NCBI GenBank assembly: GCA_013396995.1
Contig: VWZP01001440.1
Location: 2,338,341-2,402,340, forward strand
Source: Dicaeum eximium
Lineage: Eukaryota > Chordata > Aves > Passeriformes > Dicaeidae
DNA length: 64,000 bases
Reading direction: 5' to 3'
Shown: one piece after another, positions 26,631 through 39,238 of the stretch
Layout: the number at the start of each line of letters is the position of its first letter
Position numbering within the stretch: the first letter of the stretch is position 1
Position numbers and translations under genes: made by a program
Notes under the pieces: generated by a model
Told to the model about the DNA's origin: nothing
Databases searched by the model: none
Seen by the model: the letters and a program-made list of their open reading frames with translations, nothing else

Positions 26631-26789
26631 CATCCCTCATTAACTACCTCTTTGGAACTATTATTTACGAGTCAAAATTGGTTTGGACTGCCATTATCCA
26701 GGACTTTCCAACATCAGGCAAATAAAACAAATAAGCTAGCAGCTAGATTATCCAGTATCATGCCCTAGTTTTTTACTCCTGTTTTGTTC

Positions 26790-27190
26790 TCACCTAATTC
26801 TTGCTGCTCAGTGAGACAAGAGGGGTGAGAGCAGTGTATTTAATAGCTGACATATTCCAGCTGGTGGTGGGTGGGACCTGCCCAGCTCAAGATGGAATTT
26901 GACGTGGATGTCTGACTAGACGGGGTTGTTGGTTGCTGGAGTGTTCAGGGTGATCTCTGCTCTCTCACAGGAGGAGTCTCAGCTGGTCAACCTCCTTCAA
27001 AAAATTCACAAGGACCAAGAGCACTGGCTCCAACAATTTTGACCCCGTTGACTGGGTCTGTGTGAGCCACATTTCTGATGGAGGGACGTGCCCAAATGAG
27101 TAACTTCAGACACTTGGACCTTGGGGCAGGTTTCATCATGAATTCCAGCTCCAGCTTTGGGCTATATGCTTCCAGCCTGGCTGCTTTTAT
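26790..27190. other. Unassigned GC-richer block, possible old insertion
   Basis: A 400-base block (from GCTGCTCAGTGAGACAAGAG to TTCCAGCCTGGCTGCTTTT) is clearly GC-richer than the AT-rich DNA on both sides. A plus frame from about 26976 to 27104 is stop-free for about 43 codons and ends TAA after ...GGTCPNE, but has no ATG and no recognised motif. A decayed LTR or other insertion is possible; no tRNA primer site or paired terminal repeat was seen. Confidence 0.3.
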
Positions 27191-28139
27191 TTCTCATAAA
27201 GAATGCTGTGGGCACAAGAGCCCTGTATTTGTTGTGGCTTTGTAAAGAAAGACACTTAAAAATACATAAAATTTGGCCAGAATACTAAGAAAATGCTTAA
27301 AGCAGTAGCTCAGTAATGCATTTGGTGGATCAGTCGAAGATGAAATCAGACACTCACTGTCTACACTCTTAGAAGGAAACAAGAAACTCGTGGGCACTGC
27401 TTTTTGCTGCAATTTAATGAAACATCCATAATTCAATGAAAAGAAAATAATCTTCTGGCTGAAAAGCATGCTTTCAAGACAAAAAGATATGTCACATATA
27501 TACTGACATCACCAAATTATTTTTGAGTTTTGAAATACTAAGCTTTAATTAAAATTGTATTTCAGTAAATGGAAAGTTGTAGTAGTTCAGATAAAAAAAT
27601 AATGTAGAAGTTTTTTTCCTTAAATGTAAATTAAGCCTGTTTCATACCCTTCTAACAAAGTTTTAAAATATGTAATTTTGTTTCTCAAAACAAGGTCTTG
27701 TGTTTTAACTGACATAATGGTCCTTGAATGTTCTGAACATACATGTAATAATGTTTATCTCCTACATAATTTTCATTGAACTTAATGCCCTAAAGTCCAT
27801 TAGTGAGGGAAAAGAGTGAAGAAACATTTCTGGAAGATCTATGTAATGAATTCTGAATGACAGCTACTCAGGAAAACAAAGGATTTCTTGTTTTTAAATG
27901 AAAATCAAGATCATCAGATTGCTAGCTGTGCTAAAGAGGATTGTCCTTTAGTACTCAGCCCAGAGAAAAAAATATCAAGTTGAAAGTTTTGTGATTGAGG
28001 TGCTCTGATTCACCACCACCTCACTTTGGAGTTTTGGATCCTGAATAGCAGAGGTTTTTTCCTGAATGAAGAGAGTAAGGTTTTTTTTGTGAAATGAAAA
28101 GCCATTTACCCACCTCTTTCCCTAATAGGAAGTCTCCAG

Positions 28140-28460
28140 GATTGGTGACTGAACTACTTCCCTGGGCATCCTGTTCCCATGCTTGAAAACCCTCTCAGTG
28201 AAGAAATTTTTTCCCAATATCCAATCTAAATCTCCCCTGGTGCAACTTGAGGCTGTTTCCTCTTGTCCTATTTCTTTTTACTGGTGAGAAGGGATGACCC
28301 TCACCTGGCTACAATCTCTTTTTCACGAGGTTGTACAGAGTGATAAATTCTCCCCTGAGCCGCCTCTTCCCCAGGCTGAACATCTCCAGCTCCCTCAGCT
28401 GCTCCTCATGGCACTTGTGCTCCAGACCCCTCACAGCTCTGCTGCTTTCTGGACATCTTC
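28140..28460 (-). mobile_element. CR1 LINE fragment, inverted
   Basis: This is the antisense copy of the CR1 reverse-transcriptase C-terminal region. Blocks such as TGGTGCAACTTGAGGCTGTTTCC, TCCCCTGAGCCGCCTCTTCCCCAGGCTGAAC and CTCCCTCAGCTGCTCCTCATGGCA are the reverse complement of CR1. It appears older than the copy at 31205 and lacks the 3' terminus. Confidence 0.88.
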
Positions 28461-31204
28461 AGGAATGGAAATGAAGCCAAAGAGCAAAGAAAACCATCTT
28501 CTCTGCTGAAACACTAAACTTGTTCCTAGCAAGCCTAAGGGAAGGAATGGATGTCAACTGGGAAAGAGAGCAGGGAAGAAAATAATTGGGAAAAGTTGTC
28601 AACTCCCATGGCAGAGCTGGTGACTGCTCTGCTTTCTGCCAGGTAGCTGCTTCAGGAAGGTTTGTCATCCTGGCTGGAGTCAGTTATCAAAAATTATCAG
28701 TTTAAGATTAATTTGCTCCCAGTCAAAGGCAGAAAAGGGCAGAGACTGTCCCAAAGCCTGGAAGTTAGTGCAAGAATTCCAACTTTCCATAGGTTAGCTT
28801 TGATATTTCTCTTCCCTCTGACTTGTGGGCTTCACACCAGAGAAGCAATCAGCAGAACACCAGCTAATTTGACCACAGAAAGAAATAACTCAATACTCTA
28901 ATTTTTTGTAACCTGTCCATTTTTAATTTCCAGCTACAAGGGAGTGTGACCCCCTTTGGGAGTCTGTTCCCTTTGTTTGAGTTAACACAATACAGTCAAT
29001 TTTCTCACTCACGTTTCACACAGAAGGCTATTTCCCAGCTGCTAGAAGTAGATACTTAGCTGCTTTTAAAACTTGAGGAGTTCTGTAATTGAAACACTAA
29101 GTTATTCTGTGCACAAAAAACTTCAATCAGTTACTGCTCTCACAACAAATGCCAAACTTTTGGGTTTGTGTTATTTTCCTTCTTTTTCTATTGAAAACTT
29201 TACAGAAAACGGAACTTTTCTTCCAAAAGAGGAAAAAAACCCACCTTTTTTTCCTAGTTTGATAGTTCTAGAGGATATTTTTTTCCATGATCATGTTGAA
29301 ATGACACGGTTTGGTCTATTACTTAAAATGAGCAGATTTTATGTTGAATGTATTCAACAGGATCAGAGTTATTTTGAACTGCAAGAATGTTGTATAGGAT
29401 CTGGAGTTAATACTAATCATGCTGTTTACCAGAGTTAATGCTCACAGCTAGAGAAATTTACAGCTGAGTTTAGTCCTGCTGTATTGAACAGGGTAGATAC
29501 TTTTTAAAACTTCTCTTGAAATACAAAATAGTGTTAACACCTGTTTACACATTTGTATGTATATATCTTCCAGTGTTTGTGTTCTGATCTCTGAAGCTGG
29601 CTAAGAAATAATTAGATAATGTTTTTAGAAAGTGTGTCTTGCTTTAAAAGTTTTCAAGATATTGAAATAAATGAGCCATTTATAAAACATAAAGCATTAT
29701 AAAGCCACTGACTTTTGAATATATCATATCAAATAATTTATAATCTTTCTTGAGGGTATATGTTAATTTTCCTACAAGAACTACAGCCCAACTTCTTAAA
29801 GGTACTTTACTTTCTAATTCCCAGGGAAATCAGTGTGGATTAGGGACTTAAATTGGCATTAGACTTTTAAATAATTTTGAGAATCTGGATATAGTCTCTT
29901 AACCACAATGGTATTTATAACAATTAAGAAAAATAATACTGGAATTATAAGTATAAAGTGGTTTTCATAATTGACTGAAAGATATCTGTCAATACACCAA
30001 AGGCAGTCCCCCAAATCTGGGAACACTCAGCTGTTTATCGAAATTGTTGTATGTGAGGAGCAACAGGACTGAGCCATGGCCAACACCTGAATAGAGGTTA
30101 CCTGTTAAAGAATGAAGAAACCTTTCAGTTGCTGTCTGGTGGCTCCTGAGGGATCCAGTGAGTGTCACCAATGCTGCCTAGCCACAGACCTTACCCACGT
30201 TGACAACTAGATTAGGCCACTTGTCCTGATCCCAGTACAGGCCACCTACTTGTCCCATCTTCCCATAACTTCATTCAAATGCTGCATTCCATTTTGGTTT
30301 TGTATTTTCTTGACCCTTGAAGTATTTACTATATGCCACCGAGTGACAGTTTTGTTCTGCCCCAAAGGTGGCTGCATTAACCTCTGAGGTGGCTGAAATC
30401 ACCCTTGGGCAACATTCACCTTCATAAAACGCTCGTGGGCACCCAGATGAAGGTGATGGATATGGTCTGCAGGGAAGAGAGTATTTTCCTCCTGCCCAGC
30501 TGGCACAGGTGGCTGAATTATGTCAGCTAGTGTAAGTATACATATGCACACAGAGCTTTATTTATATAGGTTTATATAGCTTTTAAAAGTACTGCATTCT
30601 CACCAGGCCATTGTGGGTTTTTCCATTTCTGCTAACTTGGTACAACACAGCATTCCCATGCATTTGCTTTAACAGTCACTTTCTTTTTTATCCAGAAACT
30701 GTCCTTTCAATTAGCTGCTGCTAATTAAAAAAACTAACAAATATCCAGACTGTTCTGAAAATTGGTGATAGTCTATGTATTAAATTAATAAGGACAAGTA
30801 GAAGTTAAGCTCATTAAGGCTTACAGGGGTCAACGAGCAGGAACATTAGTTGAGCATTGCTCAGAATTTTAAAGAGGGACTTCACTGGCATTTGAGCTAA
30901 CACAGAGGCTGGACCTGAAAAGGTGTGTGGGGACATGAGCAAAGTATCACAAGTGAGGGCAAGGAGTTCAGACATCAGCTACTCCAGAGGTGCTTTTATG
31001 GAATGGCCAGTATGTTGTGAAAACACAGGCTAGGTTTCCCTCTGATGAAGGAAAGGTGAGTGGCACTAACTGTGTCCTGCAATGGCTGACAGCTGTGAGA
31101 CTTGTTGGAGGAAAAGCTTTTGCATGGAATCCAAGCACAACAGGGCTGGTCATGCAGCTAATCATGGCCATTTGGGTCTGTCAGGAAGCCAAGGCTTTTG
31201 GGGA
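28461..31204. other. Gene-free DNA between two inverted CR1 copies
   Basis: No gene or repeat was recognised. The nonamer AGGTGGCTG occurs three times at about 30364-30520. The 121-codon plus frame at 29073-29438 has no known motif and its codons look like AT-rich background. Confidence 0.65.
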
Positions 31205-31792
31205 AGAGTGTGGTCAGCAGGACTAGGGAAGTGATTCCTCCCCTGTACTCAGCACTGGTTAGGGCTGCACCTTGAGTCCTGTGTCCAGTTCTTGGCCCCA
31301 CAGTTTAGGAGGAATGTTGAGATGCTGGAGTGTGTCCAGAGAAGGGAAACAAGGCTGGTGAAGGGTCTGGACCACAAGTCCTGTGAGGAGCAGCTGAGGG
31401 AACTAGGGGTGTTTATCCAGGAGGAAAGGAGGCTCAAGGGGAACAGTCTCACCCTCTAGAACCCTCTAGAACTCTGTGAGAGGAGGCTGCAGCCAGGTGG
31501 GGGTCGGGCTCTTCTCCCGGGCAGCCAGGGACAGGAGGAGAGCACACAGCCTCAAGTGTGCCCGGTGAGGTTTGGGTGGGACATCAGGAGAAATTCTTCA
31601 GAGAAAGGGTGATTAGACTTTGGCATGGGCTGCCCAGGGAGGTGGTGGAGTCACCATCCCTGGAAGTGTTTAAGGAAAGACTGGACGTGGCACTTAGTGC
31701 CATGGTGTGGCTGACATGGTGGTGTTTGGTCATAGGCTGGGCTCGATGATCCCAGAGGTCTTTTCTAAGCTAATTGAGTCTGTGATTCTGTA
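31205..31792 (+). mobile_element. CR1 LINE, 3' part with terminal ATTCTGT end
   Basis: This is the best-preserved transposon in the window. The sense sequence follows the avian CR1 consensus from GTGGTCAGCAGGACTAGGGA through the reverse-transcriptase C-terminus to the terminal GTGATTCTGTA. The plus frame at 31558-31749 retains GLPREVVESPSLEVFKERLD, the typical end of CR1 ORF2, but the upstream part is broken by frame changes and the element is strongly 5'-truncated. A small internal duplication (CCTCTAGAA twice near 31455) is present. It is not capable of moving. Confidence 0.93.
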
Positions 31793-31844
31793 TGCAGAGA
31801 GAAATTGCTACCATATACTGAACTCTGTTGCTGCAGAATACATA

Positions 31845-31875
31845 TTATATACACATATATATTTATATATATAGG
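31845..31875. repeat. (TA)n-rich tract
   Basis: ATATTATATACACATATATATTTATATATATAG lies just downstream of the 31205-31792 CR1 copy. Confidence 0.8.
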
Positions 31876-34800
31876 TAAAAGACATGTGGTGTTTTATCTA
31901 ACTGCTGAGCCTGTGCTCCATACCACACTCTGGTGCACTACAGCATTCCCAAACAGCTCTCTTAATGTCCAAACTGTCAATTGCAATAATCTCCAGGCCA
32001 GGTTATTTTAAATAAGCAGAGAAAAACCCTGAACCAAACCAAATTAAACTAACCTGTTTCCCTATTGTTTCAAACAGACCCAACTAGTTAATGCCCATAA
32101 GTTAATAAAGGTTTCATAAATTGAGTTCAACCACACAGATGCTGTGACTGATATATCCAATAGAATTTGTATTCTGCAGTAAGGTGGGCACTATTTTTGT
32201 AAGGCTGCAGAAGATGCTTGCATTGGCAGGAGGAAGGTAATAAATGTCATTTCAATTCTTCCAAATGTGGAGGACAAGGGGTAATATGAGGGTGACTGGG
32301 AATAGGAAAACCAAATCTAGGTAGAAGCATAGGTGGAAATGGCAATTAGGCAGTGGCAAAATTTGGCCAAACCAGGCCTAACAGCAGCAAAGATAATTTT
32401 TTTTTTAAATAGAGGACTTCAGAAAAGGCTGCATTCCTCATGTACATACAGAGACTTCACTCTTGAATTAGGCATTTACAAAAGATATTTGCTGTTGGCA
32501 TCCTCTCTGAGAAAGTGGCTGGTGGTTTTATTGTTCTCTGTAAGAGCGGGCTTGGATGATTTTAGATAAAGAAATGGGCTTGCTTTGCATTAAAAAACTA
32601 AACTACCTGCATTAAAGACTTGAACTCTCAGATCTCAGGGGAACAAGTGACATTTACCTCAGGTGTTGACCATGCCTTTTTTAAGCATATTTGACTGCTG
32701 CCTGGTACAAATTCTGCTAGGTGTAGAGTGCATTGATTATTCTAGAGTCAGCTGAGAAAGAAAACAAATCTCTGATGACTTGCAAAGGTCTTGGCTTCTT
32801 CCTGGTATTTTTAGGTAAGCTGAAGTAGGAGGTCTCTGAGGCTCAACAGTTTCCTCCTGGCTTCCCTGGGACCCAGAATTCTGTATTACAAAACACCTAA
32901 ATAGGACTAGCTCTCTTAATCTTATCTGACCTTTGCTGCACAGATGTGTTTTTGTAATTCTTCATTGATGATAACTTGTCTGCACTACATTCTATGGAGG
33001 GGAAAGCATTAATAATAATTAAAAAGAAAAGTATCCACTGAATTCTCAGCAGAATGGTTGCACTGGAAATTATTATTTCCTTTTTCTTATGTCCTGTATT
33101 TTAGGACAATGAGTAAACAGAATACTCATTTAGGATCAATGAGTAAACAGAAGTAAATTAACCTTAATCTAGCTCTTTTGTGTGCATCTTATTAACCTCC
33201 AGTATGTAAGGAAATGTGTCCGTACAGAGATGCAGATTGTCAATATTAAAAGGTCATTTTCATTATAATTAGTATATAGGAGCATAACTGGGTACTGAGG
33301 GATGCTGTGGTAGCTATTTTTGTTTGGGGCCCAGGGAGTGGAAAGCAGCCAGTTTGAGTAGCCCAAAAATATTACAGGAAGTTCTTTGAAATGGTGACTA
33401 AATTGAATTGCAATACAAGACTGGGGCCTCTACAAGTGGCACCACCTATGCACAATATAAAACCAATCTTCTGCCCCCAATAGATGGATCAAAATGGGAC
33501 AGCCAGAAAATGCTTTACAAAGGCCAAACCAAATGCCAGAAAATCGAATCTGTCTGTAGAAAGATGCCACACTTCTGATAAGCCCGGGCCATGACCCAGT
33601 CTGTCTTGAATCCTAAACTGGGCAGTTTGTCAGCCACAATCCAACCCTCTCTGGCTCATGGTGTAAGGGAGGATTAGCGTTCATTTCAAGGGGATAAAGG
33701 CCACATTGCTAGATTTTATTGGCTTTTTTTTTATTTTTCTTTAGTAGCATCTGGAATTTCTCACAAGTAACAAAGCACATGGGATCTTGGATTTGGGCAG
33801 GGTGCTGTGGAGGTCTGCTGCTCAACCTTTAGTGCTGACTTGCACTAAGGTCTGTTTCCTTGATGGGGAGATTGGTTCCTGAATCTGCTATTTGAGGCAC
33901 TTTTTCCTGATTTGTGATTAATTCTTTCCCTTCATGGGAAATTACATCAATTTGTTACAGATCAGGACCATTACAAGTGCAAAAATCCTCTTTTGAGATT
34001 TGTACAGAGGGTTTTGCAGATATTTGCTTTCTTGAGTAGGGGAAGGTTTCTGCATAGAAAGCTCAAGAAAATTGGGGAGTTTGTTGCAAAGAATGTAGTG
34101 ACACGTTTATTTCAAGTCTTAATTTCTTTAGCATGATTTGAAAACTACTCCATCTGTTTTGGTACGTGTCTGGCTTGTTGGGTGATAATATACAAAGGAA
34201 TGTTCAAACTAAATTTTGCAGACAATGCCTGCAGATATTTTGACTACCTGGCAGGGGATTATGCCTTCATATTTGAAACTACTTCCAAGTCTATTATAAT
34301 TGAGGGGAGATGGAAATGTGTAATATTTTTGGTCCTCTGAAGAAACCAAATTCCTGATTCATACGTGGGAGGAGTTGGTGTACAAAACATTCTGAGTGTT
34401 GCCCACCAGCTAGGGGCCATTATGAATTGCTAGTGGTGGTCAACAGCACAAACACGTTCCCTGTGGGTCAGTCCTGTCATGTAAGGACACTTGGTCTTCA
34501 GGAATCAGGAATGCATTACCATAATGACTTCTAAGGCAAGTGCCACTGAGGCTCTGAATACTTTAGTAGATGCTCTGAGCTACTTCAGGGTATGAAAGCC
34601 TCCAGGTGAGAGAGCTAGGATGATATCTTCAAAGAACTTCTTCAGAACTGAGAATATTCAAAGTTGCCTTGAAGATATTTTAAGTCCATGCTTTTCCTAG
34701 TAAGTAATCATCCTTTGCTTAGGTATCAAATATTTTAGCAAATTTGCTTGAAATTCAACAAAGTTTTGACAGAAAAGAATAAAAGATTCTAAAGCTAACT

Positions 34801-35304
34801 TCTTTTCTAAAGCTAACTATTAAAAAGGAGGAAGACAATTAGGAAAGAAAAAATGCAAAATAAACAGCACTTAGTAAAACTGAGTAACATATATATTTTA
34901 ATCAGTTTTGCTAATGAAAGTGATAGAGAGTTACAGAGTCAACTAACAAAGGGGTTTTGCTCCACTGTCTGTCTTGAGAAAAATACATTACTTAGAGAGC
35001 TTTTGTAGAAAATCATCTTGAAAACTCTGGGGATTTAGTCATATGATCTAGGAGATCTGGGTTTACTGAAAATGTTCTTTCAAGACTTTTCCTTACATGG
35101 CTGAAGAAATCAAAGCACTACTCAAGAAATCAAAGTTTCACCAAAAGAAGAACAAATGAGGTCCAGTTTTGCATGGCTTTGGATGTTCTGATTGAATTAT
35201 CTGCTCTCATCTAATGAAATCCAGGATTAAGCTTTTCCCAGAGCTGGCTCTAGCAGCTGTTTTTCCCCAAGCCCAGAGCAGGAGCTCTCTTTTTCTATCT
35301 CATA
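31876..35304. other. Gene-free AT-rich DNA
   Basis: Apart from the tandem duplication at 33101 and a doubled CTAAAGCTAACT near 34789-34818, nothing was recognised. Confidence 0.65.
33101..33152. repeat. Imperfect tandem duplication, period about 29 bases
   Basis: TTAGGACAATGAGTAAACAGAA is repeated as TTAGGATCAATGAGTAAACAGAA, separated by TACTCAT. Confidence 0.8.
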
Positions 35305-35416
35305 CGTCTCTGTGCTTTCTTGAAACTCGAAGGAACACGAATTTGTTGAATCCTGCCCTCTGAAACGCCAGGACGAAGGATATTTGTGTGCTTGGAAGCG
35401 GCTCCCAGGTGGAATA

Positions 35417-35431
35417 CCAGTAGATGGCGCT
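35417..35431 (+). promoter_or_regulatory. Consensus CTCF core motif
   Basis: CCAGTAGATGGCGCT matches every position of the CTCF core CCASYAGRKGGCRS, in forward orientation. The surrounding 150 bases (about 35305-35457) carry eight CpGs in otherwise CpG-poor DNA, which favours a functional bound site, but occupancy cannot be shown from sequence. Confidence 0.6.
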
Positions 35432-35739
35432 TGGGAATGTGCAATCTGCACACTCCGGGGAAAGTGAATTATTTCTGCCTCCAGATGATAAAGGATAACA
35501 GCTGAGACATGACTGTCTTAAAGTAAAACCATGGTAACACGATGACCTGTAATTTCTTACAACAGAGAGAAGGGCACCTTTTCTTTTTTTCCTCTTTTAA
35601 ATTTTTTTTTTTCAATATAACCTGGAAATATTTGACTCATTGTATTTCCCTCTCAATACAGAGATCCCTGATGGCTCTTGGAAGACTGGCAGTGTTTGTC
35701 TTTGGCGTTCAGAAACCTTAGAGGATGATTCACCTGGGT

Positions 35740-36180
35740 AATGGGACCTGCCCTGAAGCTCAATCCCCCCTCTCACAGTCGTGTTTCCTCCCCTTCTGGT
35801 CCAGGGATCCCCTCCAGCAGGAGGATCCAGGATCCAGCAGGATCCTCCCTTCTGCAGAAGACTCTGCACAGGACAGGCAGCATGAGCAGAAGATGGTCCT
35901 AGGAGAGTGGCAGCAGCAAAAGAGCATTAAATTAGGAGTATTGAAGGTGGTGGGAATGAAGCTGAAGCAGCTGTACCTCCCCCCTGTGCTTTGAGGGGAT
36001 CCAGCCGTCCTGCAGCAGGACTGTGGGATGATGCTGTGGGCAGTGCCAGGGAGGTGCCTGCTGCAGGAAGAGTTTTCCACTTCTCTGCATTGCCTGCTCT
36101 AAGGGAAGGGTGGTAAAAGTCTGCTGCCTTTGACGACCTGGTGCCCACACTTTGCCCAAAGCTCTGCCACCAGTGCTGTG
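35740..36180. other. Unassigned GC-rich block with clustered GGATCC sites
   Basis: Four GGATCC hexamers lie in 41 bases (35805, 35823, 35830, 35840), with a fifth at 35997. AGGATCC-AGCA-GGATCCT at 35829-35846 is a perfect small hairpin. Overlapping open frames of 73-106 codons occur on both strands, as expected in GC-rich DNA, and none is recognisable. It lies 300 bases right of the CTCF motif. Confidence 0.35.
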
Positions 36181-39100
36181 GTGCTGAAAGGCTTTTAAGT
36201 TAGCTTGGATTTTTTTCATTCTATTTCTGCTCTGCAGAGGTCTAGTAAATTAAATGTCCCATAGCCAGCTACTCCATTACACAGCAAAGGCTAGGCACTT
36301 ATTGTGACTGAACAAATAGCAGAAAAGGAGAAAAATGTCAGGTGTAGGGGGGTGTGTGGAATTTATGCAATTTTTCATAGATACCATTTACTATTTTCCT
36401 AGCAACTTTGCCACAAGGACCTCAGAGCTGTAGATGGAGGCAAACAGCTTTGCTTTAATGAGAGAAAGAAATTCCACTAGCACTTTGCCAGAGTAATGGG
36501 CAAAATTATGCAGCTTTGTCCCCTGAAAAGGCTGGCATTGCAACGGGCCTTTTTATCCCAAATGAGCAGCTGAATAATATTTTTTACAACTTATTGTGAA
36601 GAAAATGCTCAGTGTTTTTGAGAAGGGGCTTGTTTTCCTTTCACATAGTTGCAAACAATTTCACCTTTTCTCAGTTGACGCACACTATACATCTGAGCAC
36701 CCCTTTCTAGCCTTATTAATGTGGCATATTTCATATTGTGTAGAAGATTTTGAATAACTTACTCATGGAAATGTTGACAAAAATCTTCACATTTCTGCAA
36801 ATTTTATATATGCAAATAAATCGCTACTTTTCCATTAAAACTGCATCCAGAATTCTTATTATTACTCAGATTTACATTTGTTTTCTGTAAACCTTTCCCT
36901 TCCAAGTGGCTTCAGAAACACTAATCCATAAAACCTTGCAGCCAATCTTGATGACCCAAATCTGAATTTCCATTTTATAATGGCTTAGAGTATTGGTTCA
37001 AATACAATTATATCAGTGAGAATTTTTCTATGAATCAAAATCACACAGAGACACTTAGTGTACAAATGTACATGTTTACTTTCAATTCCTTGAAAGAGGC
37101 AATATTCCTACTGTTTTCAGTTTGTATTGGAGCAGGTACTAAACATTTTGGCCAAGTTGCACAGTGAGTCAGTTTTAGTGGAACAGATTTCAAAGGGTTT
37201 TACCACACTGTGAATTCTTCCTGCATTCATATAATTTAAATCCTGAAGAGAGATCAAATCATTCATTAACCTCCCACAATTAGCCCTAAAATATTTTATG
37301 AAATTTAGAGCCTTCTACATGCAGAGAGGTGAAGAAGGTAAATAGAGAGAGAAGTGTGTGGGTGAGAAAGGGAGGGAATATCTCATTTAGGTCTAGTTGA
37401 CCCTTGAGCACAGATTAAATGGATGAAGAAGAAAAATGAATAACTGCAAAAAAAAACAAAACAGAGAGAATTTGACATCTCTCTGGAGGATGAGGGTGGG
37501 AGTGCATGCATGTTAGGATGCTTGACAATTCTCAGCATTCAGAGCAAAGCTGGCTACCATTCAGCAAAACCAGAGGGCTATACAAAACTGCAAAAGTGAT
37601 AATCTTTCAAAAAAACAAATCTGTGGGTAAGATAAGAAATTATCTGGGGAAATTCCTGCTGAGATATTGTGGTAATGGTTTAGAAGGTAATTCAGTAACT
37701 GTAATCCCATGGAAAGTATGTATTAATAACAAGGGAATTTGGTTCTGGGAGAAAAGTCCTAGTTGGGTTAACAAACTGCGTCACTATCCATTACTTGCTA
37801 GAGAAAAATATCAGCAGCTAATTAATGCTTTGGGGACTTAGGAGGAGGAAAAAACAACAATGAAAAAACCCTAACCAGAGTTCTCCTTCTTCCTCAGGAA
37901 ATGCAGGAGGTAGAAAATGATTTATTATTTTATGCTATTTTATTTCAGCCAGAACTTTGTCAGAGGGCTACGAAGTGTAACTCGGCTTTAATCAGCGTAA
38001 ATTTTGAGCTTGATTCATTTCTGAGTAGCGTTAAATTTCACTGGGTTTATAATCATATAAATGCAGAGCGCTCAAGGTGATCTAGTCCTTAATAGTTACT
38101 AGTGAATTTGGCCCAGACATTGCATTAGTTAACTGTACCATAAGGATGCTAATTAGGGGAAGGGGAAGTCAGTAATTCTTTGCTAGCATAATTCCAATGA
38201 ACTCTGAAGGAATTTATTATGCTGTAGCTTGTTTTTTTCTGAATAGCACAGTCCGTAGTGCAAAATAGCAAAAAGAACTTTTGGTTGGGTGGAGAAAATT
38301 AAGGCACATATTTAGCAATAGTGGTTATTTATAGATAAAGAAATAAAAGCCCCCAAAATACACACACAAACCTTGAATTTAAGCCATGTAAAAATAAAAT
38401 TTCAAATATAGGGTCTCTTGAAAAGCAATTGTTAAGTACTTTTAATGGAGGTAAGCTGTAAAAATGTAAGGATACTGAAAGAGAGGACATAGACTGTTTG
38501 ACAGTTCCAGGTAATGATAGGAAAGCTGCTGGAACAATAGAAATTGGAAAAGTAAGATCCCTTCTGACTCACTCAGAAGATAGTTTTGACCTACATAACT
38601 CAAGAAATTCCTGCTGATCTGCCAGGGGATGAGGGACTTTGATTGTTTAAAGGCTCCTGAGCAGCGATGGGGCGGAGTGGGAAGGCAGGGGACAGTTTTG
38701 AGTTGAAGTATCAGTGTCCTGACATCCCAGATGTAAGATTTGTGAAAAGCAGTCAGTTTCACCATTTCACCTGAATGTCAAAAGATGCAGTTTGTATGTG
38801 GTGAACATTAGCTGAGAAAAACAGCTGTTCAATATTTTTAACTATGCTGATTATTTTAAATTCAATGCCTCTTTAACTGCTCACTTACCACCATACCTGT
38901 GAGAAATCTGCCTTCTGGCAGAAACCTTTTGAAATTGTTTTTTTTGCCTATAAAGTGCAGATGCTTAACAGCAAGCCTATTTTCCTTCCTTTGCAAGCTC
39001 TTCCCTGAAAATACAAAAGGCAACTTCATCCAGATTTCATGCTGTCCATGAAATCAGAGGGTTATCTGGCAGACTCGTGACTTCACTGGATTTTGTGCCC

Positions 39101-39220
39101 ACGTGTGAAAAAATACAGATTTGATTAAAATGGGAAGTTGTGCTGCCAAGTTCTGCATGCTGATCATGTTTTGAAAAGGTGCTAAGGTGTGTTTGATTTC
39201 AGCTGGCAGCCTGCATGCTC

Positions 39221-39238
39221 TGTGTGTGTGTGTGTGTG
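39221..39238. repeat. (TG)9 microsatellite
   Basis: Nine uninterrupted TG units, followed by CACATCACACATGG. Confidence 0.95.

Noticed and set aside
26976..27104. Stop-free frame ending GGTCPNE-stop as an exon
   Set aside because: No start codon, donor site or known motif was seen; about 43 codons is within chance for a GC-richer block.
31558..31749. Open frame with GLPREVVESPSLEVFKERLD as a possible gene
   Set aside because: This is the C-terminal remnant of CR1 ORF2, part of the transposon fragment at 31205-31792.
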